A stretch of DNA of 64,000 bases, taken from the NCBI GenBank assembly GCA_964553775.1, contig CAZKLU010000001.1:22554-86553 (forward strand), in the 5' to 3' direction. The position numbers were made by a program, and so were the translations under genes. Below, one piece after another: positions 36,761 through 45,660 of the stretch (its first letter is position 1; each line of letters opens with the position of its first letter). The notes below the pieces were generated by a model that saw only the letters and a program-made list of their open reading frames with translations, was not told the origin of the DNA and searched no databases. This stretch comes from RUG626 sp964553775. GTDB lineage: Bacteria; Bacillota; Clostridia; Oscillospirales; Oscillospiraceae.

Positions 36761-38236
36761 ATGCACATTGATTACAATACTATCTCGGAAAGAGAGCTTG
36801 CCATACCGAAGGGTGAAGTGCGTACACGCTTCGCCCCAAGTCCCACAGGCTATATGCACGTTGGGAATTTGCGGACAGCTCTTTACACATGGCTCATAGC
36901 GAGACGCAATAACGGCAAATTCATACTCCGCATTGAGGATACCGATCAGGGGCGGCTCATTGAGGGTGCGGTTGACCTTATATACAAGACTCTCAGCGAG
37001 TGCGGAATAGACCACGATGAGGGTCCTGACGTTGGCGGTCCCGTGGGTCCGTATGTACAGACAGAAAGGCGCGGACTTTACTCTGAATACGCGGAATTGC
37101 TCATTGAAAAAGGCTGCGCCTACCGCTGCTTCTGCGAAAAAACAGAATCCGAGGAGGACAGCGGTGACTTCACAAAGAAGTCCGATCCGTGCCGTATGCT
37201 TTCAAAAGAGGAATCAGACCGCCGCGCCAGTGCCGGAGAGCCTTATGTTGTGCGCCAGAAAATACCTGAAAGCGGCACAACCACGTTTCACGATGAGATC
37301 TACGGCGATATTACAGTTCCGAACTCTGATCTTGACGATCAGGTGCTGATAAAACGTGACGGGCTTCCGACGTACAACTTCGCGAATGTCGTTGACGACC
37401 ACCTTATGGGCATAACCCACGTTGTCAGGGGAACGGAGTATCTGTCCTCCGCGCCAAAGTACAATCTCTTATATGAGAGCTTCGGCTGGGATGTGCCGGT
37501 TTATATACACTGCCCGCCTGTCATGCGTGACCAGCACAATAAGATGTCAAAACGCCACGGGGATCCATCATACGAGGATCTTACCGCTCAAGGGTACATC
37601 ACTGACGCTATTGTGAACTATGTCGCTCTGCTCGGCTGGTCGCCGGGAGGTGAGAGGGAGATATACACACTCAAAGAGCTTGCGGAGGTGTTCGATGTAT
37701 CGGGAATCTCAAAGTCTCCCGCGATATTCGATATTGAGAAGCTGACGTATTTCAACAGCACCTATATCCGTTCTATGACACCTGAAAAATTCGCCGAAAC
37801 AGCCCGTCCGTATATTCGTATGGCGGTCAAAAATCCTCTTATAGACCCGAACGCTATCGCCCCGCTTTTGCAGCAGAGAACGGAACGGCTCACCGATATA
37901 CCCGAAAAACTTGATTTCTTTGATACTCTCCCCGATTACAGTCCGGAGCTTTTCGTAAACAAGAAGTCAAAATCGACTATGGAAAGTTCTGTAAAAATGC
38001 TGACCGCCGCTAAAGACGCTCTGTCAAATCTCAGCGACTGGACTAACGACGCTATTCACGACACGCTAATATCCCTCGCGGAATCACTTGGCGTGAAAAA
38101 CGCCGCCCTGATGTGGCCTTTACGCATAGCCGCCGCCGGAAAAGCCGTTACTCCCGGGGGTGCCGTTGAAATATGCGCCATACTCGGCAAAGACGAGACA
38201 CTTCGCAGAATTGATACAGGGCTTGGCAAGCTATGA
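36761..38236 (+). CDS. gltX: Glutamyl-tRNA synthetase
   Basis: 491 residues from ATG 36761, which follows AGGGAGGAAACACAGACT; the open frame extends further back but without a ribosome site. Class I synthetase: the HIGH-type motif is in RFAPSPTGYMHVGNLRTALY, the KMSKS-type motif in NKMSKRHGD. Catalytic domain about 1-330, then the anticodon-binding alpha-helical domain ending in LWPLRIAAAGKAVTPGGAVEICAILG. It charges tRNA-Glu, and in organisms without glutaminyl-tRNA synthetase also tRNA-Gln. Confidence 0.96.
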   Translation: MHIDYNTISERELAIPKGEVRTRFAPSPTGYMHVGNLRTALYTWLIARRNNGKFILRIEDTDQGRLIEGAVDLIYKTLSECGIDHDEGPDVGGPVGPYVQTERRGLYSEYAELLIEKGCAYRCFCEKTESEEDSGDFTKKSDPCRMLSKEESDRRASAGEPYVVRQKIPESGTTTFHDEIYGDITVPNSDLDDQVLIKRDGLPTYNFANVVDDHLMGITHVVRGTEYLSSAPKYNLLYESFGWDVPVYIHCPPVMRDQHNKMSKRHGDPSYEDLTAQGYITDAIVNYVALLGWSPGGEREIYTLKELAEVFDVSGISKSPAIFDIEKLTYFNSTYIRSMTPEKFAETARPYIRMAVKNPLIDPNAIAPLLQQRTERLTDIPEKLDFFDTLPDYSPELFVNKKSKSTMESSVKMLTAAKDALSNLSDWTNDAIHDTLISLAESLGVKNAALMWPLRIAAAGKAVTPGGAVEICAILGKDETLRRIDTGLGKL

Positions 38237-38312
38237 AAGCTGTCCGCGAAAATACCAACGTCTCCCGCGAATCTTAAGAATCTTAAAAAGAAGTTTTTAT
38301 CATGAGTATATG

Positions 38313-38429
38313 GGGCTTCGCCAAAGGTGAGCGCATCCCGCCTGACCTTTTATAATTACAGCAGCGCACTGACGTTGTAATTTCGGTTATAGAAGGTAAG
38401 CGAGTATAAGACGCTTTCCGGCGAAGCCC
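38313..38429 (+). ncRNA. Candidate structured RNA, four-way junction (undescribed)
   Basis: 117 bases between the convergent ends of gltX and ypeB that can be drawn as a cloverleaf. P1: GGGCTTCGCC (38313-38322) with GGCGAAGCCC (38420-38429), 10 perfect pairs. P2: AGGTG / CGCCT (38325-38329, 38339-38343). P3: ACCTTTTATA / TATAGAAGGT (38345-38354, 38388-38397) topped by ATTACA / TGTAAT. P4: AAGCG / CGCTT (38398-38402, 38412-38416). The junction has only six unpaired bases. One T-G pair each in P2 and P3 favours the + strand. No known RNA class is recognised, and no promoter of its own was seen. A palindromic mobile repeat is the alternative. Confidence 0.45.
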
Positions 38430-38549
38430 TTCTCGTCAATAGCCTGGCAAACACAGCGTGAAGTGCCTTTATTCGATCTGCGCGTGAAGCGAACCGTAAG
38501 CCGGACGAGAATATATCGAGTAATGATAGACTTCCGTGCGGTTATAACG

Positions 38550-39911
38550 CTATATTGTCAGCGTACCGTTATCATCCTCAAGAAGTATAAGGATCTTCTC
38601 TTCGGCTCCTGTCTCGGCGTTTATATACACAAGGCAGTGTTCCCCATTGTCAGTCTCGCAGAGAAATTCGTAGCAGAACACCTCGTCCTTGCCGCTTGTG
38701 GGAATTATCGCTGTGCGGACGCTCTTTTCCGTGAGTATCGGTGACAGCTTCGTTCGGGCATCGTCCTCGGAAATCGCGGGTTCCGGTATATCGCGCTTAT
38801 AATTGTTTGATATATACCCATGCGCCTCGTAGCCGCTCACATTTCCGGTGTCCATAGCTACAGATACTTTTATAAGATCCGGATAGCATATAACGCCGCC
38901 GTTATTAAGCGCGAAGTTTATAACCACATCACCGCTCTCGATCTCCCAGAACGTGACATCCATTGAGTATATTCCGTGCTTACGCAAAAATGTCTCAGCC
39001 GCTTTGACGCACTCCTCCGCTGACAGGATCGGAGTACCGGCAGCTCTCGTTGTACCGTAGTACAGAATCTCGCCGCCGCGCTTTGTCACCTCCACGGAAA
39101 CAGTCTCGGTTCCGTTTCTGCGGGTGACAACGTATACCGGTATTACGCTGTCACGGTCATACTCAATTTTAAGTGCCGCGCTGTCAACTCCGAGAAATCC
39201 CGCCGCTTTTTCAATGGCTTCCGAGCCTGTTATTTCCTCCTTGCCGTCAAGACGTTTAGGGGATGAATCGGTTATGTGTTCCGAGAACGGTCCGTCATAG
39301 ATGAGTGTCGGCAGCTCAGGAAACTCTGTTTCAAGCTCCTTTATTCCGCTAACAAGACCGCCCATTACGCTGTCATCAGCCTCCCCGACTTCGGCTTCGG
39401 CGCGTTCAAGCTCCGACACAGAAACGCCCCCTCCAAGCATATCGGCATAGAGCGAACTCATCACCTGTGAGATCTTTGACGCGCTCTCTTCAAGTGACAG
39501 GAGATTTTCACGTTCCTCGTCTGTTATCCCGCTGCCAAGCGCGGCACTCCGTGACAGATAATACAGGTAGTCTCCGACCTTTGACAGAAACGCCGCCGTG
39601 TTCGCAAGCTCCCTGTCTCCGTAAGGCAGAACGCCGAGAGCCGCCTGAGCTTCAAGTGCTTCAGCGTAGCCCTCGGTGCATATTGCGCTGAGCATGGCGT
39701 TAGTTCCGGAATACGCGGCTTTTTTGAGTGATGTGTCAAGCTTGCCGAGATTGCCGCTAAGCTCCGAGAACGCGTGACTGTAGTTCACAGAGCTTGCGAG
39801 CCGCAGACTGTCGCGTTCATTTCGCGTTTTTATAAGAAAGCCGCCCATCACAAGAAATCCGGCGATAATGTAAGTGCATGAAATTATGACGGCGCGTTTT
39901 GTTATCTTCAT
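38550..39911 (-). CDS. ypeB: Spore germination protein YpeB
   Basis: 453 residues. One N-terminal membrane helix (AVIISCTYIIAGFLVMGGFLI) is followed by a helical YpeB domain (SHAFSELSGNLGKLDTSLKKAAYSG) and C-terminal PepSY-type repeats (ITGSEAIEKAAGFLGVD, SAEECVKAAETFLRKHG, DDARTKLSPIL). In Bacillus YpeB stabilises the cortex-lytic enzyme SleB in the dormant spore. Its presence suggests a spore former. No sleB is adjacent in this window, although the two are usually a pair. The ATG at 39911 follows AAAGGGGTG. Confidence 0.88.
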   Translation of the reverse strand: MKITKRAVIISCTYIIAGFLVMGGFLIKTRNERDSLRLASSVNYSHAFSELSGNLGKLDTSLKKAAYSGTNAMLSAICTEGYAEALEAQAALGVLPYGDRELANTAAFLSKVGDYLYYLSRSAALGSGITDEERENLLSLEESASKISQVMSSLYADMLGGGVSVSELERAEAEVGEADDSVMGGLVSGIKELETEFPELPTLIYDGPFSEHITDSSPKRLDGKEEITGSEAIEKAAGFLGVDSAALKIEYDRDSVIPVYVVTRRNGTETVSVEVTKRGGEILYYGTTRAAGTPILSAEECVKAAETFLRKHGIYSMDVTFWEIESGDVVINFALNNGGVICYPDLIKVSVAMDTGNVSGYEAHGYISNNYKRDIPEPAISEDDARTKLSPILTEKSVRTAIIPTSGKDEVFCYEFLCETDNGEHCLVYINAETGAEEKILILLEDDNGTLTI

Positions 39912-40162
39912 GTGAACACCCCTTTTTAATCTTTAGCATTATGTTTGCCGTGCCAGCGCGCCGTTATGCGTGGTAAATATTTCTGCTGCCGCGATGTGTA
40001 ATTAAAACAAAACGGTTTTTACAATTACCATAGTTTTTTTCTCAGAGCTTACGCGAATCCGCAAACGCTTTCCCGCGTTGATTCGCAAGCTAAAAGCTGA
40101 AGAAACTTCGGTCACAGGCAGATAATTCCGCGTCCGACCGCGCAAAAACCTTCTTAAAATGC
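39912..40162. other. Divergent intergenic region ypeB-yedE
   Basis: About 250 bases between divergent genes. It holds an imperfect hairpin (40046-40091: AGCTT + GCGAATC pairing with GATTCGC + AAGCT, with an inner AACGC / GCGTT stem) upstream of the yedE promoter. Its role is unknown. A sporulation-type promoter for ypeB is expected but was not resolved. Confidence 0.4.
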
Positions 40163-40191
40163 TTGTAATTCGACAAAAAAAATGATATACT
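40163..40191 (+). promoter_or_regulatory. Sigma-A promoter of the selenium operon
   Basis: TTGTAA (40163-40168) and TATACT (40186-40191), 17 bases apart, about 37 bases before the yedE start. Confidence 0.75.
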
Positions 40192-40227
40192 TTTGCGGTG
40201 TATTCTAACAAAGAGAGGAGTGTCAAT

Positions 40228-41301
40228 GTGAAAAATAAAAAAGAATACATCATTATCATAGCCGCCGGTATCGTTATCGGTGTAATATCAGTTCTTCTGG
40301 TTCTTCTGGGGAACCCCGCGAACATGGGGTTCTGTATCGCGTGTTTCCTTAGAGACACGGCGGGGGCGTTGGGTCTGCACAGCGCGTCAAATGTTCAGTA
40401 CATACGTCCCGAAATTATCGGTCTTGTTTTAGGCAGCTTTATTCTTGCTCTTGTGAGAGGCGAGTTCAAGCCAAAGGGCGGCAGCAGCCCTGTAACAAGA
40501 TTTGTACTCGGCTTTTTCGTAATGATAGGGTGCCTTATGTTCCTTGGGTGTCCGTTCAGAATGATCCTGAGACTCGCGGGCGGCGATTTCAACGCTCTCT
40601 TCGGGCTTTTAGGGTTCGTCTGCGGTATACTCTGCGGTGTTTTCTTCCTCAGCAAGGGTTATTCTCTCAAGCGTACCTACCGCCAGCCAATCATTGAGGG
40701 AGCCGCAATGCCGACAATACAGATAGTTATGCTTGTGCTTGTAATCGTCGCTCCGTCATTTATTAACTTCACGGAATCAGGCGGCGGACCCGGCGGCAGT
40801 CACGCTCCGCTGCTTATAAGTCTCGCGGCAGGGCTTATCGTCGGTGCTCTGGCTCAGAGGACAAGACTCTGCATGGTCGGCGGCATACGCGACGCGGTGC
40901 TGTTCCGTGAGTGGAAGCTCCTCATTGGCTTCGCGGCAATAATCGTCAGCGCGTTTGTTATGAACCTCATAGTCGGCAAGTTCAATCCGGGGTTTGAGGG
41001 TCAGCCTATAGCGCACACTGACGGGCTTTGGAACGCTCTGGGTATGCTCCTTGCGGGGTTTGGCTGCGTTCTCCTTGGCGGCTGCCCGTTAAGACAGCTT
41101 GTCATGTCCGGAGAGGGCAATTCTGACAGCACAATAACAGTTTTCGGACTTATCGCCGGAGCCGCGTTCGCTCACAACTTCGGTCTTGCCTCAAGCGCGG
41201 ACGGTCCGACAGCGAACGGCAAAATCGCTGTTATAATCGGCATAGCTGTTGTGGCAGTAATAGCGTGTGTGAATACATTTGGAAAAAAGGAGAATGTGTA
41301 A
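40228..41301 (+). CDS. yedE: YedE family putative selenium transporter
   Basis: The start is GTG at 40228, with AGAGGAG 7 bases upstream. 357 residues with about nine or ten membrane segments. YeeE/YedE motifs are seen: MGFCIACFLRDTAG, MFLGCPFRMILRL, RLCMVGGIRDAV and GGCPLRQLVMSGEG, with Cys residues in membrane loops that in this superfamily pass sulfur species. The selenium-linked branch is assigned from the operon partners (TusA-like carrier, DUF3343, selD). It probably imports a selenium compound for selenophosphate synthesis. Confidence 0.85.
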   Translation: MKNKKEYIIIIAAGIVIGVISVLLVLLGNPANMGFCIACFLRDTAGALGLHSASNVQYIRPEIIGLVLGSFILALVRGEFKPKGGSSPVTRFVLGFFVMIGCLMFLGCPFRMILRLAGGDFNALFGLLGFVCGILCGVFFLSKGYSLKRTYRQPIIEGAAMPTIQIVMLVLVIVAPSFINFTESGGGPGGSHAPLLISLAAGLIVGALAQRTRLCMVGGIRDAVLFREWKLLIGFAAIIVSAFVMNLIVGKFNPGFEGQPIAHTDGLWNALGMLLAGFGCVLLGGCPLRQLVMSGEGNSDSTITVFGLIAGAAFAHNFGLASSADGPTANGKIAVIIGIAVVAVIACVNTFGKKENV

Positions 41302-41302
41302 T

Positions 41303-41509
41303 ATGGCAGTTTTAGACGCGAGAGGGCTTTCCTGTCCGGAGCCTGTTGTTATGATACGCAACGCCATGAGATCCGGCGATAAAAAGTACGAGATGATAGT
41401 TGACAACAACGCCTCCAAAGAGAACGTCACGCGCTATGCCGAACATCAGGGCTACAGCGTCAAAGTGACTGAAAACGGGGGGGAGTACAGCCTCGTAATG
41501 ACGAAATGA
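41303..41509 (+). CDS. TusA-like (YedF N-domain) sulfur/selenium carrier
   Basis: 68 residues from ATG 41303, with AAGGAG about 10 bases upstream. The SirA/TusA motif is LDARGLSCPEPVVMIRNAM, with the CPxP Cys that carries persulfide or selenide. Only the TusA domain is present, while many clostridial YedF proteins fuse it to a DUF3343-type domain; here the second domain is the next gene. The ATGA overlap with that gene implies coupling. Confidence 0.88.
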   Translation: MAVLDARGLSCPEPVVMIRNAMRSGDKKYEMIVDNNASKENVTRYAEHQGYSVKVTENGGEYSLVMTK

Positions 41510-41742
41510 AGCTTATCGCGACTGCGTTCACGCACTACGCCGCTGTGAACTTCAAACGGATATGTGAGCGATCCGGCACCTCCGCAAAGCTCGCGCCGGT
41601 GCCGAGAGATCTGAGCAGCAGCTGCGGTGTCTGTGTGATGTTCGAGGGCGAGTGTCCTGATGATGTTCCGGAGGACATTGAGAGAATAGTCGAGATAACC
41701 GGGAAAGGCTACCATGTGATATACGAAGCGGAGGGATTGTAA
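41506..41742 (+). CDS. DUF3343 putative Se/S carrier-like protein
   Basis: 78 residues. It contains SSCGVCVMFEGEC, the Cys-rich motif of the DUF3343 family, which is found next to selD and YedE in selenium-using anaerobes. It overlaps the TusA-like gene by 4 bases and abuts selD directly. Probably handles reactive selenium between transporter and SelD; no direct biochemical evidence can be read from sequence. Confidence 0.85.
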   Translation: MKLIATAFTHYAAVNFKRICERSGTSAKLAPVPRDLSSSCGVCVMFEGECPDDVPEDIERIVEITGKGYHVIYEAEGL

Positions 41743-42774
41743 GTGGAGAGACTTACGAAAATAGCGAAGTGCGCGGGCTGCGGCGCGAAGGTCGGCGCGG
41801 GTACGCTGTCGAGACTTCTTGACGGGTTCAAAACGCGCTATGACCCGAAGCTCATAGTAGGGTACGACACAAGTGATGACGCCTGTGTGTACGAGATCGA
41901 CAGCGAGACGGCAATTATCGGCACAACGGACTTTTTCCCGCCAATAGTCGATGACCCGTTTTTATATGGAGAAATAGCGGCGGCTAACGCTATGAGTGAC
42001 GTTTACGCGATGGGCGGGGAACCTAAGTTCGCTCTGAACATACTGTGCGTTCCTGAGAAGATGGATGGCGATACAGTACGCGAGATACTGCGCGGCGGCT
42101 ACTCGAAGGTATACGAGGCGGGAGCCGTGATTGCCGGAGGACACACCATAAACGCTCAGGATCCGGTATACGGTCTTGCGGTGACGGGGTTTGTAAATCC
42201 TAAGCGTGTGGTAAAAAACAGCGGGGCAAAAGCCGGAGATGTTCTTATACTGACAAAACCGCTGGGTGTCGGGATATTGACTACAGCGGCGAAGGCTGAC
42301 ATGGTTGACGGCGATGTTCTTGAAAGGCTTTACGCTCAGATGTCAACGCTGAACAGGACGGCGCGGGATGTTATGGTGAGGTATCCCGTGAATGCCTGTA
42401 CTGATATAACGGGCTTCTCGCTTTTGGGGCATGGTCTTGAGATGGCGCGTGGCAGCGGCTGTACTCTCCGAATAAATGTCTCCGATGTGCCGTACCACAG
42501 TGAAGCGGTTGAGATGGCTGAGATGGGCTTCATACCCGCCGGGGCATACAGGAACCGCGAGTTTGCGGAGGACGAGGTTCAGGTCTGCGGCAGCGTTCCG
42601 CGTTCGTTGCTTGATATAATGTACGATCCTCAGACGAGCGGGGGACTGCTGATGTCCGTTCCGGAGCGGTGCGCTGATGAGTGTTTAAGTGAGCTTCTAA
42701 GCAGCGGCGTCAACGCTCACGCCTGCGGCATTGTGACGGAAAAGGACGAGAAGTGGGTTTATGTTGCCGAATGA
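41743..42774 (+). CDS. selD: Selenide, water dikinase (selenophosphate synthase)
   Basis: 343 residues. It makes selenophosphate from selenide and ATP. The catalytic pair is Cys and Lys in KCAGCGAKVGAG; it uses Cys, not selenocysteine, at the active position. Metal/ATP residues appear in YDTSDDACVYEI, TTDFFPPIVDDPFLYGEIAAANAMSDVYAMGG and GGHTINAQDPVYGLAVTG. The start is GTG at 41743, immediately after the DUF3343 stop, with GGAGGG upstream. No selA, selB or tRNA-Sec is in the window, so the final selenium use (selenocysteine, selenouridine or selenium-dependent hydroxylases) is undetermined. Confidence 0.95.
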   Translation: MERLTKIAKCAGCGAKVGAGTLSRLLDGFKTRYDPKLIVGYDTSDDACVYEIDSETAIIGTTDFFPPIVDDPFLYGEIAAANAMSDVYAMGGEPKFALNILCVPEKMDGDTVREILRGGYSKVYEAGAVIAGGHTINAQDPVYGLAVTGFVNPKRVVKNSGAKAGDVLILTKPLGVGILTTAAKADMVDGDVLERLYAQMSTLNRTARDVMVRYPVNACTDITGFSLLGHGLEMARGSGCTLRINVSDVPYHSEAVEMAEMGFIPAGAYRNREFAEDEVQVCGSVPRSLLDIMYDPQTSGGLLMSVPERCADECLSELLSSGVNAHACGIVTEKDEKWVYVAE

Positions 42775-42915
42775 GCCTTAATTGCGGTCGTAAAAATCGC
42801 TGTTATGGAGCCTCCGTGCCGACTCTGTTTGTAAGGCGCGGAAAGTTCTCACGGCGGAACGCCCGATAATTTGCGCTCCCCATTATATAGATGTCAATAG
42901 CGTTAAGTTCTGTTA

Positions 42916-42959
42916 AAAGCGCGGGAACCAGTCAAAATCGGTTTCCGCGCTTTGATTTT
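42916..42959 (+). terminator. Terminator after selD
   Basis: A 14-bp stem with one G-T pair (AAAGCGCGGGAACC / GGTTTCCGCGCTTT, 10-base loop) is followed by GATTTTC. It lies about 140 bases after the selD stop. Confidence 0.7.
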
Positions 42960-43097
42960 CAAGTGTCTGTCTGTGCGCGTCTTTCCCGCGTATTTGGTGC
43001 ATTTTTGTAATTTTTCTCTGAATAACGCGGTCTTTCCCCGAAAAGTCGTCTCAAAATCCGCGCTTGCCTGAACGCTTAAAAGATTCTTAAAATGCTA

Positions 43098-43126
43098 TTG
43101 ACAAATTCATGAATAACCTGTAAAAT
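43098..43126 (+). promoter_or_regulatory. Sigma-A promoter of SLH-hydrolase
   Basis: TTGACA (43098-43103) and TAAAAT (43121-43126) with a 17-base spacer, about 90 bases upstream of the ATG at 43215. The leader contains a CCCGC / GCGGG hairpin around 43149-43178. Confidence 0.8.
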
Positions 43127-43214
43127 ATTATCTGTATATACACAAAATCCCGCAGCTGGTCTTAAAGTCTGAAGCGGGGCGTATACAAATTATTTTTACA
43201 GTGAGGGTACTGCC

Positions 43215-45146
43215 ATGCGTAAACATACGAAATCTGTAATCAGTCTGCTGTTGATCATGCCGCTCCTTCTTGCGGCTGCTCCTTCATCCTCACGCGCTCT
43301 TGAGGACAACGCGGCTTCCCTGCCGGAGGATTCTCAAAGCTCTGAATCTCTTCCCGAGGATTCAGACAATGAACCTGTGCCGGAACATGAGACGCTGCCA
43401 GAATCGGAGCCTCCGGCGGAGTATCTGTCCTCCGGCGTGACCGTTGTTGACGCAAAAGGCGGTTCGACATTCAGCGATGTGAACAGCAAAAACTGGTATT
43501 ACACAGCGTTCTCATATTGCGAGAGCAAGGGCGCGTTTGCGGCTATACCACTCAGCGGAAAGTTTGACGGCAGCTCGAAGATCGACAGGGGTATGTGTGT
43601 CACTATACTTTTCGAGGTATTCGGCGATGGTCGTGAGGCACCCTCTGAAAGTCCCGCAAGCGATATATCAGCCGGAGATTACTACATAGCCGCCGCTGAC
43701 TGGGCTATTGAAGCCGGAATTATCACGGGCTACGAGGACGGGCTGTTTCACCCTGAGCGTTCTCTCTCCCGTGAGCAAATGATGTGCGTTATCGCGAGAG
43801 TTGCCCGCTATAAAGGCTGCTCGACTGAGCCTTCAACGAGTGTGTATCTGCTGTCGGGGTTCAGCGATGCCGGCAGCGTTTCCTCATGGGCGGAAAACGA
43901 TGTGCGCTGGTGCGTCCAGCAGAACCTTATCAGCGGCGTGAACGGTGCGCTTAATCTGTCCGGTACACTCTCCCGCGCCGAATCTGTTCAGGTCATTTAT
44001 AATCTGTCTCAATGGCTTTCTGACAGCTCGCTCCACAACAACGCTGTTCCAGCTAAAGCCGTATCGCAGACGGGCAGCCGCCACAACGCTATTCAGTCGA
44101 TAATAAACTCATCCGCCAATCGTTACGGCGCAGTCGGTATGTCCGTGGCGATAATAGAAAACGGAGTTGTGACTGACACATTCGCTTACGGCTACGCAAT
44201 TAAGGGTTCAATGAAGATGACAGCCGACACAAAGGTTCGCATGGGGTCGGTGACAAAAACCGCCACGGCTCTGGCAACGATGATCTCAGTTGAAAACGGC
44301 GTTATGTCCCTTGACGCGAGTATTGGAGACTACTGGGGCTTCAAGATAGGAACTCACGCGAAAGGGGATGTTGTGTCGGCGCGTTCGATTCTGACTCATA
44401 CATCCTCGATAGTGAGTACCGAGGTTATAGCCGACACATACTACTCAGCGATGGCATACAGACTTAAAAGCGGAACAGGCATAGACAGCTTCGCTTCCGG
44501 CAACATAGCGAACTGGATGTACAACAACTATGCTGTAGATGTCCTTGGTGTCACCGTGGAGCTTGCGAATAATCGGGAGCTTGACGATATACTTGATGAA
44601 TACATATACGGTCCGCTCAACATAGACGCGGCGTTCTACGGCGGAGATCTCAAGGAACCTGATCTCATAGCTACAATATATAACGGCAACTCTATCGGGC
44701 GTTCCGCCGAAACGTCAAGGAGTATGCACAGCGACGGAGTACCCGGCTCATGCGGAACGTACTTTGCCGGAGGTCTGATGATAAGCGCGTATGATCTTGC
44801 CAAGATAATAGCGATGATGGCGAATGACGGAACTTATAACGGTGTACGCTATCTTCCGGCGAGTATCATAGCGAACATGGAATATCACGGTGGGAACCGT
44901 CTTACAAGCTCCGGCTACTATCAGTGCCAGCCGCTGAGATACAGAAAGAATATGTACGGTCAGAGCGAGATGTATTACCACACCGGCAGTGCCTACGGCG
45001 TATACAATCTCTATTGCTATAACCCCAACACTCGCAACGGCGTTGTGGTTTTCTCAACCGGCGCGACCGGAACTCTGGACGGCAGCAGGGTTTATGCCGT
45101 ATGCGGGAATGTCGCGAAATCGATTATGGAGACGTATATGAGCTGA
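43215..45146 (+). CDS. SLH-anchored serine beta-lactamase-fold hydrolase
   Basis: 643 residues. A signal peptide is followed by an acidic Ser/Glu/Pro linker and three SLH repeats at about 85-275 (FSDVNSKNWYYTAF, ISAGDYYIAAADWA, FSDAGSVSSWAENDV). From about 290 a class C beta-lactamase/penicillin-binding-like domain carries SVTK (SxxK) in RMGSVTKTATALA, a YNN tyrosine motif in NWMYNNYAVDVLG, and HTG in YHTGSAYGVYN. Such proteins are D-Ala peptidases, esterases or D-amino-acid hydrolases; beta-lactam cleavage need not be the function. It is wall-attached and monocistronic, with its own promoter and terminator. Confidence 0.9.
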   Translation: MRKHTKSVISLLLIMPLLLAAAPSSSRALEDNAASLPEDSQSSESLPEDSDNEPVPEHETLPESEPPAEYLSSGVTVVDAKGGSTFSDVNSKNWYYTAFSYCESKGAFAAIPLSGKFDGSSKIDRGMCVTILFEVFGDGREAPSESPASDISAGDYYIAAADWAIEAGIITGYEDGLFHPERSLSREQMMCVIARVARYKGCSTEPSTSVYLLSGFSDAGSVSSWAENDVRWCVQQNLISGVNGALNLSGTLSRAESVQVIYNLSQWLSDSSLHNNAVPAKAVSQTGSRHNAIQSIINSSANRYGAVGMSVAIIENGVVTDTFAYGYAIKGSMKMTADTKVRMGSVTKTATALATMISVENGVMSLDASIGDYWGFKIGTHAKGDVVSARSILTHTSSIVSTEVIADTYYSAMAYRLKSGTGIDSFASGNIANWMYNNYAVDVLGVTVELANNRELDDILDEYIYGPLNIDAAFYGGDLKEPDLIATIYNGNSIGRSAETSRSMHSDGVPGSCGTYFAGGLMISAYDLAKIIAMMANDGTYNGVRYLPASIIANMEYHGGNRLTSSGYYQCQPLRYRKNMYGQSEMYYHTGSAYGVYNLYCYNPNTRNGVVVFSTGATGTLDGSRVYAVCGNVAKSIMETYMS

Positions 45147-45266
45147 AACCGGAAAAGCCCAAAAGTCCGTGAAACTGTAAACGGAACGCTCAGAAGCGCG
45201 TAAATTATCTGTTTTGGCGCGTTCAGTAAATATTGACCGGCTGCGGCTTTCCGTCTGCCGCAAATA

Positions 45267-45305
45267 CCCCGTGGGGCTTGCGTTTCCCGCGGGGCATTAT
45301 TATTC
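45267..45305 (+). terminator. Terminator after SLH-hydrolase
   Basis: A 9-bp stem CCCCGTGGG / CCCGCGGGG with a 10-base loop is followed by CATTATTATTCTC. An upstream TGCGGC / GCCGCA hairpin (45242-45262) precedes it. Confidence 0.6.
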
Positions 45306-45660
45306 TCAAATACAGGAAAAGAATCCCAAAGGCTCCATACTCTGAACTGCCGTTTTAATTAGTCCGCTCCGTGTTTTCGCTTCATAACGCGCCGCGCCTT
45401 GCGCGAATTTCACGGCGCGCCTCTGTATCTGAGCGGATTATCGGAAGGTTATAATAAGCTAATGTAATAAATTAGAAAACAATTTGTGCAGAAGTCACAA
45501 AAAGAATGTTCCAATAAACGGTCATAAAGGGTCATAACGAAAAAAATTTTTAGTATGTTAAAATTTTCGCAAAAAATGTAGATTTTTAGAAATTTCTGTG
45601 TTATAATTGTTTTATGTTTCTCACTTGAGAACAACTAATTTACGGGAGGAATGGAATAGT
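45306..45660. other. Leader region of the NCS2 permease gene
   Basis: About 350 AT-rich bases. A tandem GGTCATAA repeat with 10-bp period lies at 45520-45537. A TATAAT at 45602-45607 with a poor -35 may be the promoter. The purine riboswitch core was looked for and not seen. Confidence 0.45.

Noticed and set aside
39912..40000. Sigma-G promoter for ypeB
   Set aside because: GCATA and CATAATG elements occur on the minus strand, but the spacing is about 21 bases, outside the usual range.
41743..42774. Selenocysteine codon in selD
   Set aside because: The active-site position is a normal Cys codon and no in-frame TGA is present.
45306..45660. Purine riboswitch upstream of the NCS2 permease
   Set aside because: The conserved three-way junction core was searched for by eye and not found.
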